Below are positions 1 to 7,856 of a stretch of 32,765 nt of DNA, piece after piece. A program made the translations under genes and the position numbers. A model generated the notes under the pieces. It searched no databases and had not been told where the DNA came from. It worked only from the letters and a program-made list of their open reading frames with translations. The DNA lies in the NCBI GenBank assembly GCA_017509685.1, contig JAFWPA010000022.1, positions 1 to 32,765 on the forward strand, read 5' to 3'. This stretch comes from Bacteroidales bacterium. GTDB lineage: Bacteria; Bacteroidota; Bacteroidia; Bacteroidales; UBA932. Every line of letters begins with the position of its first letter. Position 1 is the stretch's first letter.

Positions 1-1
1 A

Positions 2-550
2 GGAGATAAACCAGATAAATTTTATTTAATATTAACAGGAAGAATAGGAATATTTAAACCAATTGAAGTAATAGAAACATTCTCAGGAATGGAATATTTT
101 AGATATATTTATAAATTAAAAATAGACAATGAAATATATTTATTAAATTTAATTTTAGATCAGAATAGACATATATTTGATGTTAAATTTGAAGATTTAG
201 ATAATATAAATAATCTATTATTATCAAATTTAATAGATGATTTTTTTATAAATCCTTCTCAATTTAACTTCGAAGATATTCTCACTTATTGTTTTAAAGA
301 CAAAAATTATTTTCATTTAACTATTGATCATGAACAAAAAAAAGACCCAGCTTATATGAGTGAAATTGAATATAAAATATATAAAAAGTTACCAAAAATT
401 TCTAAATATATAATAGATAATTATAAATCATTTTTATTCAATAAACAAAAACAAAAAGTCAAAATATATAAATATCATAAATTTTTAGAATTATCTGATT
501 TTGATTTTTTTGGTGACAGTGCAATGGATAAAACAACAACGAGAAATAAG
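2..550 (+). CDS. Partial cyclic-nucleotide-binding-domain protein, foreign (eukaryote-like) DNA
   Basis: The frame is open from base 2, with no start codon needed, and the codons are almost all A/T. The first residues read [18 protein letters not shown], matching the core of cyclic-nucleotide-binding (cNMP) domains, where a G-D-x-x-D-x-F-Y-x-I-x-x-G strand pattern is typical. About 140 residues later FFGDSAM resembles the F-G-E-x-A-L phosphate-binding motif of a cNMP domain, so the fragment may span parts of two such domains, as in protist cGMP/cAMP-dependent kinases. Base composition, codon use and family differ completely from the rest of the window. The frame runs on to a stop at 562, but the last residues come from dnaK antisense sequence. 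My inference is a rumen-ciliate or other AT-rich protist gene fragment; a different AT-rich source is possible. Confidence 0.5.
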
Positions 551-556
551 CGGGAC
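540..556. other. Probable chimeric junction (AT-rich foreign DNA / Bacteroidales dnaK)
   Basis: Composition changes abruptly here from strongly AT-rich to GC-rich. On the minus strand DnaK reads correctly through the conserved A-Y-F and then turns into unrelated residues. On the plus strand the cNMP-domain frame runs into the same bases. Roughly ten bases around GAAATAAGCG could belong to either side, which is what a microhomology join looks like. DnaK also shows ITGPAYF here instead of the near-invariant ITVPAYF, a further sign of error at the join. Confidence 0.75.
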
Positions 557-974
557 CGGTGATCACGGCCTCGGTCACTTCCTGGCGCAGGTATTCCTCG
601 GCGGTCTTCTTCATCTTCTGAAGGATCATGGCCGATATTTCCTGCGGCGTATAGAGCTTGCCGTTGATGTCCACGCGGGGCGTGTTGTTCTCTCCGCGGA
701 CTACCTTATAAGGTACGCGGGACACTTCCGTATTTACCTGATCGAAGGTTTCACCCATGAAACGCTTGATGGAGAATACGGTGTTGTTGGGGTTGGTAAT
801 AGCCTGACGCTTGGCAGGAGAGCCAATCTTGCGCTCTCCACCGTCGGTGAAGGCTACCACGGAAGGGGTAGTGCGCTGCCCCTCGTTGTTGATGATGACG
901 GTAGGCTGATTGCCTTCCATCACAGCGACGCAGGAATTGGTGGTTCCCAGGTCGATACCGATAATTTTACCCAT
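543..974 (-). CDS. dnaK: Molecular chaperone DnaK (Hsp70), N-terminal 144 residues only
   Basis: DnaK is the ATP-dependent Hsp70 chaperone that works with DnaJ and GrpE in the cytoplasm. The fragment begins [21 protein letters not shown], the phosphate-1 loop of the actin-like ATPase domain, and continues through [22 protein letters not shown] and EVTEAVIT, all canonical Hsp70 segments. About 500 residues are missing because the contig switches to foreign AT-rich sequence after A-Y-F at 543. This is a break in the assembly, not evidence of a truncated gene in the organism. ATG at 974 is the canonical start. I could not identify its promoter in the 975-1098 spacer, which also holds the terminator of the gene upstream. 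Confidence 0.95.
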
Positions 975-1008
975 AGTTATAATCTCTTTTAATTGTTATT
1001 CAATAAAA

Positions 1009-1039
1009 TTTGGCGCCACCCAATGCGGGCGACGCCAAA
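1009..1039 (-). terminator. Hairpin terminator after the FadL-like gene
   Basis: Arms TTTGGCG (1009-1015) and CGCCAAA (1033-1039) pair, with a further three C/G pairs inside after an internal mismatch. On the minus strand the hairpin is followed by TTTTATT. It lies about 60 bases past the stop of the outer membrane protein gene and just upstream of dnaK, so it probably ends that transcript. Confidence 0.6.
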
Positions 1040-1098
1040 GGAATATCGAACTTCGTGCCAACCGGCACGCTATGACAAAATGGCAGGAAAATGACCGT

Positions 1099-2799
1099 TT
1101 AGAACCGCCAACCCAGTGTGAGAAGGGCTTCTATGCGGTTGTAGCTGGCCACAATCTCCGGCACGGCCTCCACCTCATACTTGTTGGTATAGTCCGTACC
1201 GTTGTAGTCGTAGTAAGAGTACGGGATAAAGTATAAGGACGGGGAAAGCTTCACGCGCACGGCAAGGTCGGCGAAGAAAGCGCCGGCCGCATAACCGGTA
1301 CCCACCGACACATAGTGCCTGCACATGGCGGCACGTTCCTGGGGCGTGAGAGGAATCACGGTGAGGTGCTCCTTGCCGTCGGTGGCACTGTACACCCACT
1401 CCAGGTAATTGCGTTCGGCCGTGGAGGCGAAACTGTAACCCAGCCGCAGGGCGAAGGCAGAACCCAGCTTGAACTCGGCGCCCACGCGCAGCATATGGCT
1501 CACGCCCAGCACGTCCCGGATGTCCGCATTGACATCGTCAAAGTAGTTGGAGGAGTAGAACTGACCGGATTCCGACCGGCTGCCGAAACGGCAGTTGCCG
1601 TAATTGGCCAGCTCGTAGTCCGCGCTCAGCAGGCCCGCCTGACCCAGGGTGAGGGCCGCACCCACATTGAAACGCAGGGGGCTGGACAAGGCGTAGGAGT
1701 CGTCCCATTCGGGTGTTTGGACAGCCGGGAGAGTCACTCCGTCTACATAGGTTTTGCCGGACAGCGCCATACGGGTATTGATTCTCATGACAGTAGGGGT
1801 CTGAAAGGCCGCGCCCAGGCGGAAGGCACCCAAACGCCACAGCAAGCCCAACTTGAAGTAAGCGCCCACGCCCTTGCTGTCAAAAGCGCGCTTCATCTCC
1901 AGGGAACGGAAGCGGGCGTTGGGGTTCACGTCGAACGGGATGGCCGGGAACTCAGCCTCGTTGTTGGGCTCCTCGGACCAGTATTCGGACTGCCCGTACC
2001 GGAGCGTGGTGATGCCCAGGTTGGCACCCACGTAAAAGACGTCGGAGAAATCCATGGCAAAGTTGAACACCATGTCGTGCTTGAAACCCTTGGTCTGGTA
2101 GCCGTACTGCTGGTACAGCGGGGCCAGGACGCCGGTATTCTTACCGTCCTTGTCCCAGTCCGTGATGCCCAGATAGCGGCCGTTCACCGTGCCGAACATG
2201 GCGCTGCGATAACCCACTATGGCATCCCAGCCCAGGCCGTAAGTAGAAGCGTTTTCATCCAGCGTCCACCAACTGGCGTTAGCCAGGGCGTCCTCCGGAT
2301 AACCGGCGGCCGCAGAGGCCAGCGACCCGCAGTAGGAATTGCTGGAATTGACGCCCGAAGCGTACATACGGGTGGTATAGTCCGACGTAGAATTGGACAC
2401 AAAGCCGAAGGAAATGCGCTTGAGACCACTCCGGCGGCCCGTATTGAGGGCGAAGATAAGGCCGATGTTGGGCATTTTCATCCGCGTGTACACGCTGTGC
2501 ACCTTGTCTCCAAAGGCCCAATCGGGGTCCGAGCTGAAGGCATTGGACACGCTCATGGAGAAACCCGGGGAGATGGTGAACTGCGAGTAACCCGCCACGG
2601 CCGATCCGGCCGGGTTGATACCCACGGAACCCAGGTCCCCGCCCACAGCAGTGAAGGCGTTGCCCATGGACATGCTGCGGGCCGTGCCGCCGTACTCATT
2701 CTCCGAGTACAGGAGGGCATCCTGCCAGGTTTGGGCCGATGCCGAAATTGCCAGCGCTGTACCCAGCGCCATAAGTATCAGTCTTTTCATATCCATCAT
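1099..2799 (-). CDS. FadL/OmpP1/TodX-family outer membrane protein
   Basis: The predicted protein has 566 residues. A signal peptide (MKRLILMALGTALAISASAQ, counted from the internal ATG at 2790) is followed by the Bacteroidota version of the OmpP1/FadL start: YGGTARSMSMGNAFTAVGGDLGSVGINPAG, seen here in pieces. The rest alternates aromatic and polar residues as expected for beta strands and ends with an aromatic residue (GWRF), typical of outer membrane barrels. Such proteins are hydrophobic-compound transporters in proteobacteria; the substrate of Bacteroidota members is generally unknown. It begins 3 bases after the stop of the Ser/Arg-rich lipoprotein gene, so the two are probably co-transcribed. 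ATG at 2799, 2796 or 2790 could be the start; 2790 gives the cleanest signal peptide. Confidence 0.85.
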   Translation of the reverse strand: MMDMKRLILMALGTALAISASAQTWQDALLYSENEYGGTARSMSMGNAFTAVGGDLGSVGINPAGSAVAGYSQFTISPGFSMSVSNAFSSDPDWAFGDKVHSVYTRMKMPNIGLIFALNTGRRSGLKRISFGFVSNSTSDYTTRMYASGVNSSNSYCGSLASAAAGYPEDALANASWWTLDENASTYGLGWDAIVGYRSAMFGTVNGRYLGITDWDKDGKNTGVLAPLYQQYGYQTKGFKHDMVFNFAMDFSDVFYVGANLGITTLRYGQSEYWSEEPNNEAEFPAIPFDVNPNARFRSLEMKRAFDSKGVGAYFKLGLLWRLGAFRLGAAFQTPTVMRINTRMALSGKTYVDGVTLPAVQTPEWDDSYALSSPLRFNVGAALTLGQAGLLSADYELANYGNCRFGSRSESGQFYSSNYFDDVNADIRDVLGVSHMLRVGAEFKLGSAFALRLGYSFASTAERNYLEWVYSATDGKEHLTVIPLTPQERAAMCRHYVSVGTGYAAGAFFADLAVRVKLSPSLYFIPYSYYDYNGTDYTNKYEVEAVPEIVASYNRIEALLTLGWRF

Positions 2800-2802
2800 C
2801 GA

Positions 2803-4062
2803 TTAATGACGCCCGCGGCTGCCGCCGGAAGAACGGCTGGAAGAGCTGCCGCCACCGGAATAACTGCGGGAACTGCCACCGCCGGAATAGCTGCTGCCCG
2901 ACGAACGGCTGGAGGAGCTGCCAGAATAGCTGCTGCCACCGGAGTAACTGCGGGTGCTGCTGCCGGAACTGCGGCTGGAGGAACTGCCGGAAAAACGGCT
3001 GGAAGAACTACCGGAATAGCTGCTGCCGGAAGAACGGCTGGAAGAACTGCCCGAATAACTGCGGGAAGAACTGCTGCCGCTGGAACGGCTGCTGCCGGAA
3101 CTGCGGTAGTTGGAGCTGCGGCTGCTGCTGCCGGATGAGCGGCTGGAAGAGCTGCCGGAAGAACGGGCCACACTTCCGCTGGAACGGGAAGAACTGCTGC
3201 CGGAAGAACGGGCCACACTTCCGCTGGAACGGCTGCTGGAAGAGCGCGACACGCCTTCGAGAGTGCGGGTAGCGGTACGGCTGGCCACGGAACGCGAGGC
3301 GGTTCTGGAAGCGCCAGAGGAGGAAGTCGAGTTACGGGACACGGAACTGCGGGTGGAACCGCGGCTCACGTGGCTGCGGGAAGCGCCGCTGCCATAGGCC
3401 GACGAGTTGCTGTTCTTGCGCTCGATGCTCTGGCGGCCGTTGTTTTCGGGGCCGTACAGGTGGCGGTCCGGGTAATAGTGGCCGTGATAATACCCGCCAT
3501 AATAGCCGTACAGGCCATAGTGGGGGTGGTGATAATAGTAGCCGGGGCCGTACCAGGAGCTGTAATACCAGGGATCGTGGTACCAGGGGTTCCAGTACCA
3601 GCTGTCATAGTAATACATGCTGTAGTAGTGGCTGTAACGGTAACGCCAGTACCAGGGATCTCTCCAGTACCAGGATTCATAGAACCAGGGATTGTACTGC
3701 CAGGGCCTGTAACCCCAGGCGTAATCCCAGCTGGTCCAGGGGCGGTAATACCAGTAATAGTCCCAGTCCCAGGCAGGACGGGTGTCCGTGATGGTGAGGA
3801 CCGTTGCGTTGCTGTTGAAACGCACCTGCGAGCCGGCAGGCACCACCAGGGTGTCTCCCTCGCTGAGGATATAGGCTGGGGACTGTTTGCTTTCGGCTAG
3901 GAGATTATCTACTTCTGCGCTGTTCACCGCAACCTGGGTCACGGCAGTGGAAGAACGGCTGTAGACTCCGTCGTCATACGTTTGAGTCTGGAGACTGGCC
4001 ATGGAAGAGCAGGAAAGGGCGGCAAAGGCGGAAACCGCGTATGCCAGAATGTGCTTTTTCAT
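2803..4062 (-). CDS. Putative lipoprotein with Trp/Tyr-rich block and long Ser/Arg repeat tail
   Basis: The product has 419 residues. The start at 4062 is chosen because AAAGGAGG, an unusually good Shine-Dalgarno site for this phylum, lies 7 bases upstream and a signal sequence (MKKHILAYAVSAFAALSC) follows. The Cys suggests a lipoprotein, although the lipobox (ALSC) is imperfect. Residues about 95-200 are packed with Trp, Tyr, Pro and His (for example YYWYYRPWTSWDYAWGYRPW). Residues about 205-419 are a low-complexity Ser-Arg-Gly tail built on an SSSSRSSG unit. I do not recognise a functional domain. The aromatic block could bind glycan or be structural; the basic Ser-rich tail could bind the cell wall or a polyanion. 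Both ideas are inference. An upstream extension of the frame overlaps proS and lacks any start signal, so I left it out. Confidence 0.8.
   Translation of the reverse strand: MKKHILAYAVSAFAALSCSSMASLQTQTYDDGVYSRSSTAVTQVAVNSAEVDNLLAESKQSPAYILSEGDTLVVPAGSQVRFNSNATVLTITDTRPAWDWDYYWYYRPWTSWDYAWGYRPWQYNPWFYESWYWRDPWYWRYRYSHYYSMYYYDSWYWNPWYHDPWYYSSWYGPGYYYHHPHYGLYGYYGGYYHGHYYPDRHLYGPENNGRQSIERKNSNSSAYGSGASRSHVSRGSTRSSVSRNSTSSSGASRTASRSVASRTATRTLEGVSRSSSSRSSGSVARSSGSSSSRSSGSVARSSGSSSSRSSGSSSRSSNYRSSGSSRSSGSSSSRSYSGSSSSRSSGSSYSGSSSSRFSGSSSSRSSGSSTRSYSGGSSYSGSSSSRSSGSSYSGGGSSRSYSGGGSSSSRSSGGSRGRH
2812..3240. repeat. Imperfect tandem repeat coding for SSSSRSSG units
   Basis: About 430 bp are composed of degenerate copies of a unit near 24 bp (plus-strand form GGAAGAACGGCTGGAAGA followed by a short variable part), interspersed with TAGCTGCTGCCGGA-type blocks. 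The unit encodes the Ser/Arg tail of the lipoprotein. Length variation between strains by slippage is likely. Confidence 0.8.
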
Positions 4063-4094
4063 TGTACTACCTCCTTTAATCCAATAAAAATAAG

Positions 4095-4118
4095 TATCTT
4101 TGTTGCCGGAAAACCGGC
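4095..4118 (+). promoter_or_regulatory. proS promoter -7 element and leader hairpin
   Basis: TATCTTTG at 4095-4102 matches the Bacteroidota -7 consensus TAnnTTTG. Directly after it, GCCGG-AAAA-CCGGC (4105-4118) is a perfect 5-bp stem with a four-base loop at the predicted transcript start. A second near match, TACCTTTC, lies at 4145-4152 and could be an alternative start point. No convincing -33 TTTG was seen for either. Confidence 0.55.
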
Positions 4119-4209
4119 TTCCACTATATAAGATGCAATATTTGTACCTTTCGTGCGGTTTTCGCAACACAATATTACAGACAAAATTGATAAAAAGCAA
4201 ATAAAAACT

Positions 4210-5688
4210 ATGGCAAAAGAGGTTACCGGAAGGCAGGAGAACTACTCCCAGTGGTATAATGACCTGGTAGTAAAGGCAGATTTGGCAGAGCAGAGCGCCG
4301 TGCGCGGCTGCATGGTCATCAAACCCTATGGCTATGCCATCTGGGAAAAGATGCAGGGCATCCTGGACGGCATGTTCAAGGAAACCGGCGTGAAGAACGC
4401 CTACTTCCCGCTGTTCATCCCCAAGTCTTTCTTCAGCCGTGAGGCGGAACACGTGGCCGGATTCGCCAAGGAGTGCGCCGTGGTCACCCACCACCGCCTG
4501 ATGAACGACCCCAAGGGCAACGGCATCGTGGTGGATCCCGAAGCCAAGCTGGAGGAGGAACTCATTGTGCGTCCCACCTCGGAGACCATTATTTGGAACA
4601 CCTACAAAGGCTGGGTCCACAGCTGGAGAGACCTCCCCATCCTGTGCAACCAGTGGTGCAACGTGGTGCGATGGGAAATGCGCACCCGCCTGTTCCTGCG
4701 CACCGCGGAATTCCTGTGGCAGGAGGGCCATACCGCCCACGCCACCGCCCAGGAGGCCGAAGCCCGCAAGGAGCAGATGGTAAACGTATATGCCAAGTTC
4801 GCCCGTGAGGTGATGGCCCTTCCCGTGGTGGTGGGTCACAAGAGCCCCGGAGAACGTTTCGCCGGCGCCCTAGACACCATGACCATCGAGGCCCTGATGC
4901 AGGACGGCAAGGCCCTGCAGGCCGGCACCTCCCACTTCCTGGGCCAGAACTTCGCCAAGAGCTTCGACGTCCAGTTCACCAACAACGAGGGCAAGCAGGA
5001 CTATGTGTGGGCCACATCCTGGGGCGTGAGCACCCGTCTGATGGGCGCCCTCATCATGGCCCACGGAGACGACAACGGCCTGGTGCTGCCCCCTGCCCTG
5101 GCCCCCATCCAGGTGGTCATGGTCCCCATCTACAAGACCGACGATGAGCACAACGCCGTTCTGGACAAGATGTATGAGCTGAAGAAGGCGCTGGAGGCCA
5201 AGGGCCACAGCGTGGAGATTGACGACCGCGACACCCTGCGTCCCGGCTTCAAGTTTGCCGAATGGGAACTCAAGGGTGTTCCCGTGCGCCTGGCCATGGG
5301 TCCCCGCGATCTGCAGAACGGCACCGTGGAGGTGGCCCGCCGTGACACCCTGGAGAAGATTTCCGAGCCCCTGGAGGGTCTTGAGGACCGCATCATCGGC
5401 CTGCTGGATGACATCCAGAAGAATATTTACAACAAGGCGCTGGCCTTCCGCGACGCTTCCATCCGCAAGGTGGACACCTGGGAGGAATTCAAGGAAGAGA
5501 TCGAGAAGGGCGGCTTCCTGCTGTGCCACTGGGACGGCACCGCCGAGACCGAGGCCAAGATCCAGGAAGAAACCAAGGCTACCATCCGCTGCATCCCCGT
5601 GGACAGCGCCGTGTGCATGGAAGAAGGCAAATGTATCTACACCGGCAAGCCTTCGCACCAGCGTGTGCTATTTGCCCGTTCTTACTAA
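4210..5688 (+). CDS. proS: Prolyl-tRNA synthetase, archaeal/eukaryotic-like type
   Basis: ProRS charges tRNA-Pro with proline in the cytoplasm. The 492-residue length, the [20 protein letters not shown] beginning and the C-terminal end in Tyr (LFARSY) are typical of the shorter ProRS type 3 found in Bacteroidota, archaea and eukaryotes, which lacks the bacterial editing insertion. Class II motif 2 is visible around residues 145-165 ([33 protein letters not shown] in pieces), motif 3 as [15 protein letters not shown] around residues 275-295, then the anticodon-binding domain from about residue 300. ATG at 4210 is chosen over an upstream in-frame ATG at 4153, because the extra residues do not belong to the family and 4153 falls in the promoter region. 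It is the first gene of a probable proS-DUF3078-tilS operon. Confidence 0.97.
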   Translation: MAKEVTGRQENYSQWYNDLVVKADLAEQSAVRGCMVIKPYGYAIWEKMQGILDGMFKETGVKNAYFPLFIPKSFFSREAEHVAGFAKECAVVTHHRLMNDPKGNGIVVDPEAKLEEELIVRPTSETIIWNTYKGWVHSWRDLPILCNQWCNVVRWEMRTRLFLRTAEFLWQEGHTAHATAQEAEARKEQMVNVYAKFAREVMALPVVVGHKSPGERFAGALDTMTIEALMQDGKALQAGTSHFLGQNFAKSFDVQFTNNEGKQDYVWATSWGVSTRLMGALIMAHGDDNGLVLPPALAPIQVVMVPIYKTDDEHNAVLDKMYELKKALEAKGHSVEIDDRDTLRPGFKFAEWELKGVPVRLAMGPRDLQNGTVEVARRDTLEKISEPLEGLEDRIIGLLDDIQKNIYNKALAFRDASIRKVDTWEEFKEEIEKGGFLLCHWDGTAETEAKIQEETKATIRCIPVDSAVCMEEGKCIYTGKPSHQRVLFARSY

Positions 5689-5696
5689 CCTGACAT

Positions 5697-6740
5697 ATGA
5701 AAAAACTTTTTCTCTCCATTGCCCTGACAGGCCTGTCCCTGGCCGCCATCACGGCCCAGGCGCAGAACAACACCACCCAGGCTGCCGTGGAAGAGGCAGC
5801 CATCGCGCTGGAATCGGCCGAAGACGTGCCCGAACAGGTGGCCATGCCCAAGTACTGGACGGCCGCCCTGGTCACCAACATCAACTTCGGCCAAACCTAC
5901 CTGAGCCAGTGGGCCGCCGGCGGTTACAACAACTATTCGCTGTCCGGCAACATTGACGGACGGTTGGATTTCAACCGCGACAAAATTACCGGCGTCACCC
6001 ATCTGGTGATGGATTACGGTTTCCTGTACAGCGCCGATAAACCCATCCTCCAGAAGAACAAGGACCGCATCTACTTCGAGTCCAAGTGGGGCTATCAATC
6101 CGGCCTCAAAAACCTGGCCTATTCCGCCAGTCTGGACTTCCGCACCCAGTTCCACAACAACTACGACTACAAGACCCCGGCTACGACCACCGACGCCGAC
6201 GGCAACGTGATTGAACCGTCCGTGCAGGACTGGCTGGGAGCCCGCGTACTGAAATCCGGCTTCTTCTCCCCCGCTTACCTCAATCTGGGTATCGGTGCCC
6301 TGTGGACCCCGGCCCCCTGGTTCTCCCTGAACGTGGCTCCCCTGTCCGGCGGCTTTGTCGTGGTATCCATCCCCGAGCTCCGCAAGACTTATGGTATGGA
6401 CCTGCTGGAAGGCAGCACCACCGAATACCGCAGTCACCGTCTGGAATTCGGTACGCAGATCAAACTGGATATGGGCTGGGTAATCAACAACAATTTCTCC
6501 TACACCACCCAGGTCACGCTGTTTTACAATTACCTCACTCCAAAGGTGGAGCCCCGTGTCACCTGGGACAACAAGATTACCTGGAAGGTAGCGCGCTTTT
6601 TCGCCATCAACTTGAGTACGTATCTGATTTACGACCCCCGGGTGCAGGTCAATCCCAACCGGGCCGACGGCAAGGGCGTCCAGTTCAAAGAATTCCTCGA
6701 GGTGGGTTTCACCTACTCCCTCACCACCAAGAAAGACTAA
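5697..6740 (+). CDS. DUF3078 family protein, probably outer membrane
   Basis: The protein has 347 residues and a clear signal peptide (MKKLFLSIALTGLSLAAITAQAQ). After a linker the conserved DUF3078 pattern follows: NFGQTYLSQWAAGGYNNYSL, then DYGFLYSADKPILQKNKDRIYFESKWGYQSG, seen here in parts. DUF3078 is a Bacteroidota family of unknown function. The alternating hydrophobic/aromatic pattern up to the C-terminus suggests a beta-barrel in the outer membrane. The gene starts 8 bases after proS and ends 4 bases before tilS, so it is very probably translated from the same message, but the function of the neighbours does not explain it. Confidence 0.85.
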   Translation: MKKLFLSIALTGLSLAAITAQAQNNTTQAAVEEAAIALESAEDVPEQVAMPKYWTAALVTNINFGQTYLSQWAAGGYNNYSLSGNIDGRLDFNRDKITGVTHLVMDYGFLYSADKPILQKNKDRIYFESKWGYQSGLKNLAYSASLDFRTQFHNNYDYKTPATTTDADGNVIEPSVQDWLGARVLKSGFFSPAYLNLGIGALWTPAPWFSLNVAPLSGGFVVVSIPELRKTYGMDLLEGSTTEYRSHRLEFGTQIKLDMGWVINNNFSYTTQVTLFYNYLTPKVEPRVTWDNKITWKVARFFAINLSTYLIYDPRVQVNPNRADGKGVQFKEFLEVGFTYSLTTKKD

Positions 6741-6744
6741 AGGG

Positions 6745-7800
6745 ATGCTTCTCGTTGCCGTCAGCGGAGGCATCGATTCCATGTGCCTGGCCCAAAAGGT
6801 CCGTCTGGAAGGCGGGCCTTTTGCCGTTGCACACTGCAACTTCGGCCTACGCGGCGAAGAGAGCGACGCCGATGAAGCCTTCGTGCGCGCCTGGTGCTCT
6901 TTGAACGGCATTCCGCTTCACGTAAAACGCTTTGATACACAGGCGTTTGCCACCGCCGAAGGCATCTCCGTAGAGATGGCCGCCCGGCGCCTGCGCTACC
7001 ACTGGTTCGGGGAACTTTGCCGGGAACACGGCTACGAAGCCGTAGCCGTGGCGCACAACGCCAACGACAACGCCGAAACCCTGCTGCTGAACCTGCTCCG
7101 GGGCACCGGCCTCCGTGGCATCACGGGCATGAAACCGTCCGGCTTCCTCCCGGATCCCGATTACGGCGACATCCCCCTCCTGCGGCCCCTCCTGGCCATG
7201 ACCCGGGCCGATATCGAAGCCTTCGCCGCCGACCAGGGCCTCTCCTGGCGCGACGACAGCACCAACGCCCAGAACGATTACAAACGCAATAAGATCCGCA
7301 ACTTGGTCTTCCCCATCTTTGCCGAAATTAATCCCTCCTTCATCCAAACTCTGAACCGGGATATGGAACGGTTCTCCGAAGAGATGACTGCCGGAGTGGC
7401 GCTGGACCAGGTCCAGAGGAGTGCGGTGGACCAGGTCCAGGGTGCGGTGGACCAGGTCCAGGAGTATACCATTACCGAAGAAGAATGGGACGGAACGAAG
7501 GAGGTGAAACAGCCGGAGGGGATGCTGATTTTGGATAAGGAGAAGGCTGGAGAGTGGGTGGAAGGAAGATGGGAGACGGGAGACTGGATTAGGCCGTTAG
7601 GTGCACCGGGAAAGAAGAAGATGCAGGACTGGTTTACGGACCATCATATTCCGGCCGATGAGAAGCCGTTCGTGCCGCTGCTGAAGAGCGCGCGGGATCC
7701 GCATCACGTGCTGGCGGTGGTGGGACACTGCATCGACCACAGTGTCCGGGTCACAAAATCCACTCGCCAAATCCTTCGGATTTCCACAAAAAATTTGTAA
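6745..7800 (+). CDS. tilS: tRNA(Ile)-lysidine synthase TilS with repeat-filled linker
   Basis: TilS modifies C34 of the CAU-anticodon tRNA-Ile to lysidine, using ATP. The PP-loop SGGIDS is at residues 8-13 (VAVSGGIDSMCLA), followed by HCNFGLRGEESDADE and AHNANDNAETLLLNLLRGTGLRG, both characteristic of TilS. A C-terminal domain is recognisable near residues 285-345 (RPLGAPGKKKMQDWFTDHHIP). The 351-residue length is shorter than many Bacteroidota TilS proteins. Between catalytic and C-terminal parts, residues about 219-239 consist of three DQVQ-containing units encoded by a palindromic DNA repeat that also occurs between genes at 12694. This looks like a repeat invasion of a tolerant linker. 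The ATG at 6745 lies 4 bases after the preceding stop. Confidence 0.95.
   Translation: MLLVAVSGGIDSMCLAQKVRLEGGPFAVAHCNFGLRGEESDADEAFVRAWCSLNGIPLHVKRFDTQAFATAEGISVEMAARRLRYHWFGELCREHGYEAVAVAHNANDNAETLLLNLLRGTGLRGITGMKPSGFLPDPDYGDIPLLRPLLAMTRADIEAFAADQGLSWRDDSTNAQNDYKRNKIRNLVFPIFAEINPSFIQTLNRDMERFSEEMTAGVALDQVQRSAVDQVQGAVDQVQEYTITEEEWDGTKEVKQPEGMLILDKEKAGEWVEGRWETGDWIRPLGAPGKKKMQDWFTDHHIPADEKPFVPLLKSARDPHHVLAVVGHCIDHSVRVTKSTRQILRISTKNL
7401..7462. repeat. Three copies of the GGACCAGGTCC palindromic unit inside tilS
   Basis: CTGGACCAGGTCCAG appears three times, separated by AGGAGTGCGG and GGTGCGG spacers. Each core is an inverted repeat around a central A (CTGGACC / GGTCCAG). The units keep the frame open and encode LDQVQ or VDQVQ. 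A fourth related copy lies between genes at 12694-12717 in the same orientation. Confidence 0.85.
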
Positions 7801-7805
7801 CTTTG
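7774..7805 (+). promoter_or_regulatory. gpmI promoter overlapping the tilS stop codon
   Basis: TAACTTTG at 7798-7805 matches the Bacteroidota -7 element, and its first three bases are the TAA stop of tilS. A weak -33 candidate (TTCG) lies about 20 bases upstream near 7774. It would start transcription near 7810, inside the hairpin described next, and drive gpmI and the lipid A genes. Confidence 0.65.
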
Positions 7806-7837
7806 CAGGCTGCCTATAGTGCAGCCTGTTATTTTTT
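7806..7837 (+). terminator. Intrinsic terminator of the proS-tilS operon
   Basis: A perfect 8-bp stem (CAGGCTGC / GCAGCCTG, 7806-7828) with a seven-base loop is followed by TTATTTTTT. It lies 6 bases after the tilS stop. Transcripts begun at the overlapping gpmI promoter would lack most of the 5' arm, so it should stop only tilS read-through. Confidence 0.8.
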
Positions 7838-7856
7838 GATACAAAAAGCATAACAT

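Noticed and set aside
1315-3138. Long plus-strand frame of 607 codons opposite the FadL-like and Ser/Arg lipoprotein genes
   Set aside because: It is antisense to two convincing genes, its Ala/Gly/Arg-rich end is the mirror of the Ser/Arg repeat, and it shows no domain.
4153-4209. Upstream extension of proS to an earlier in-frame ATG
   Set aside because: The extra 19 residues are not part of the ProRS family and the codon lies in the promoter region.
7401-7462. CRISPR-like array in tilS
   Set aside because: Only three short units with spacers of 7-10 bases that are themselves repeated; the frame stays open and no cas gene is nearby.
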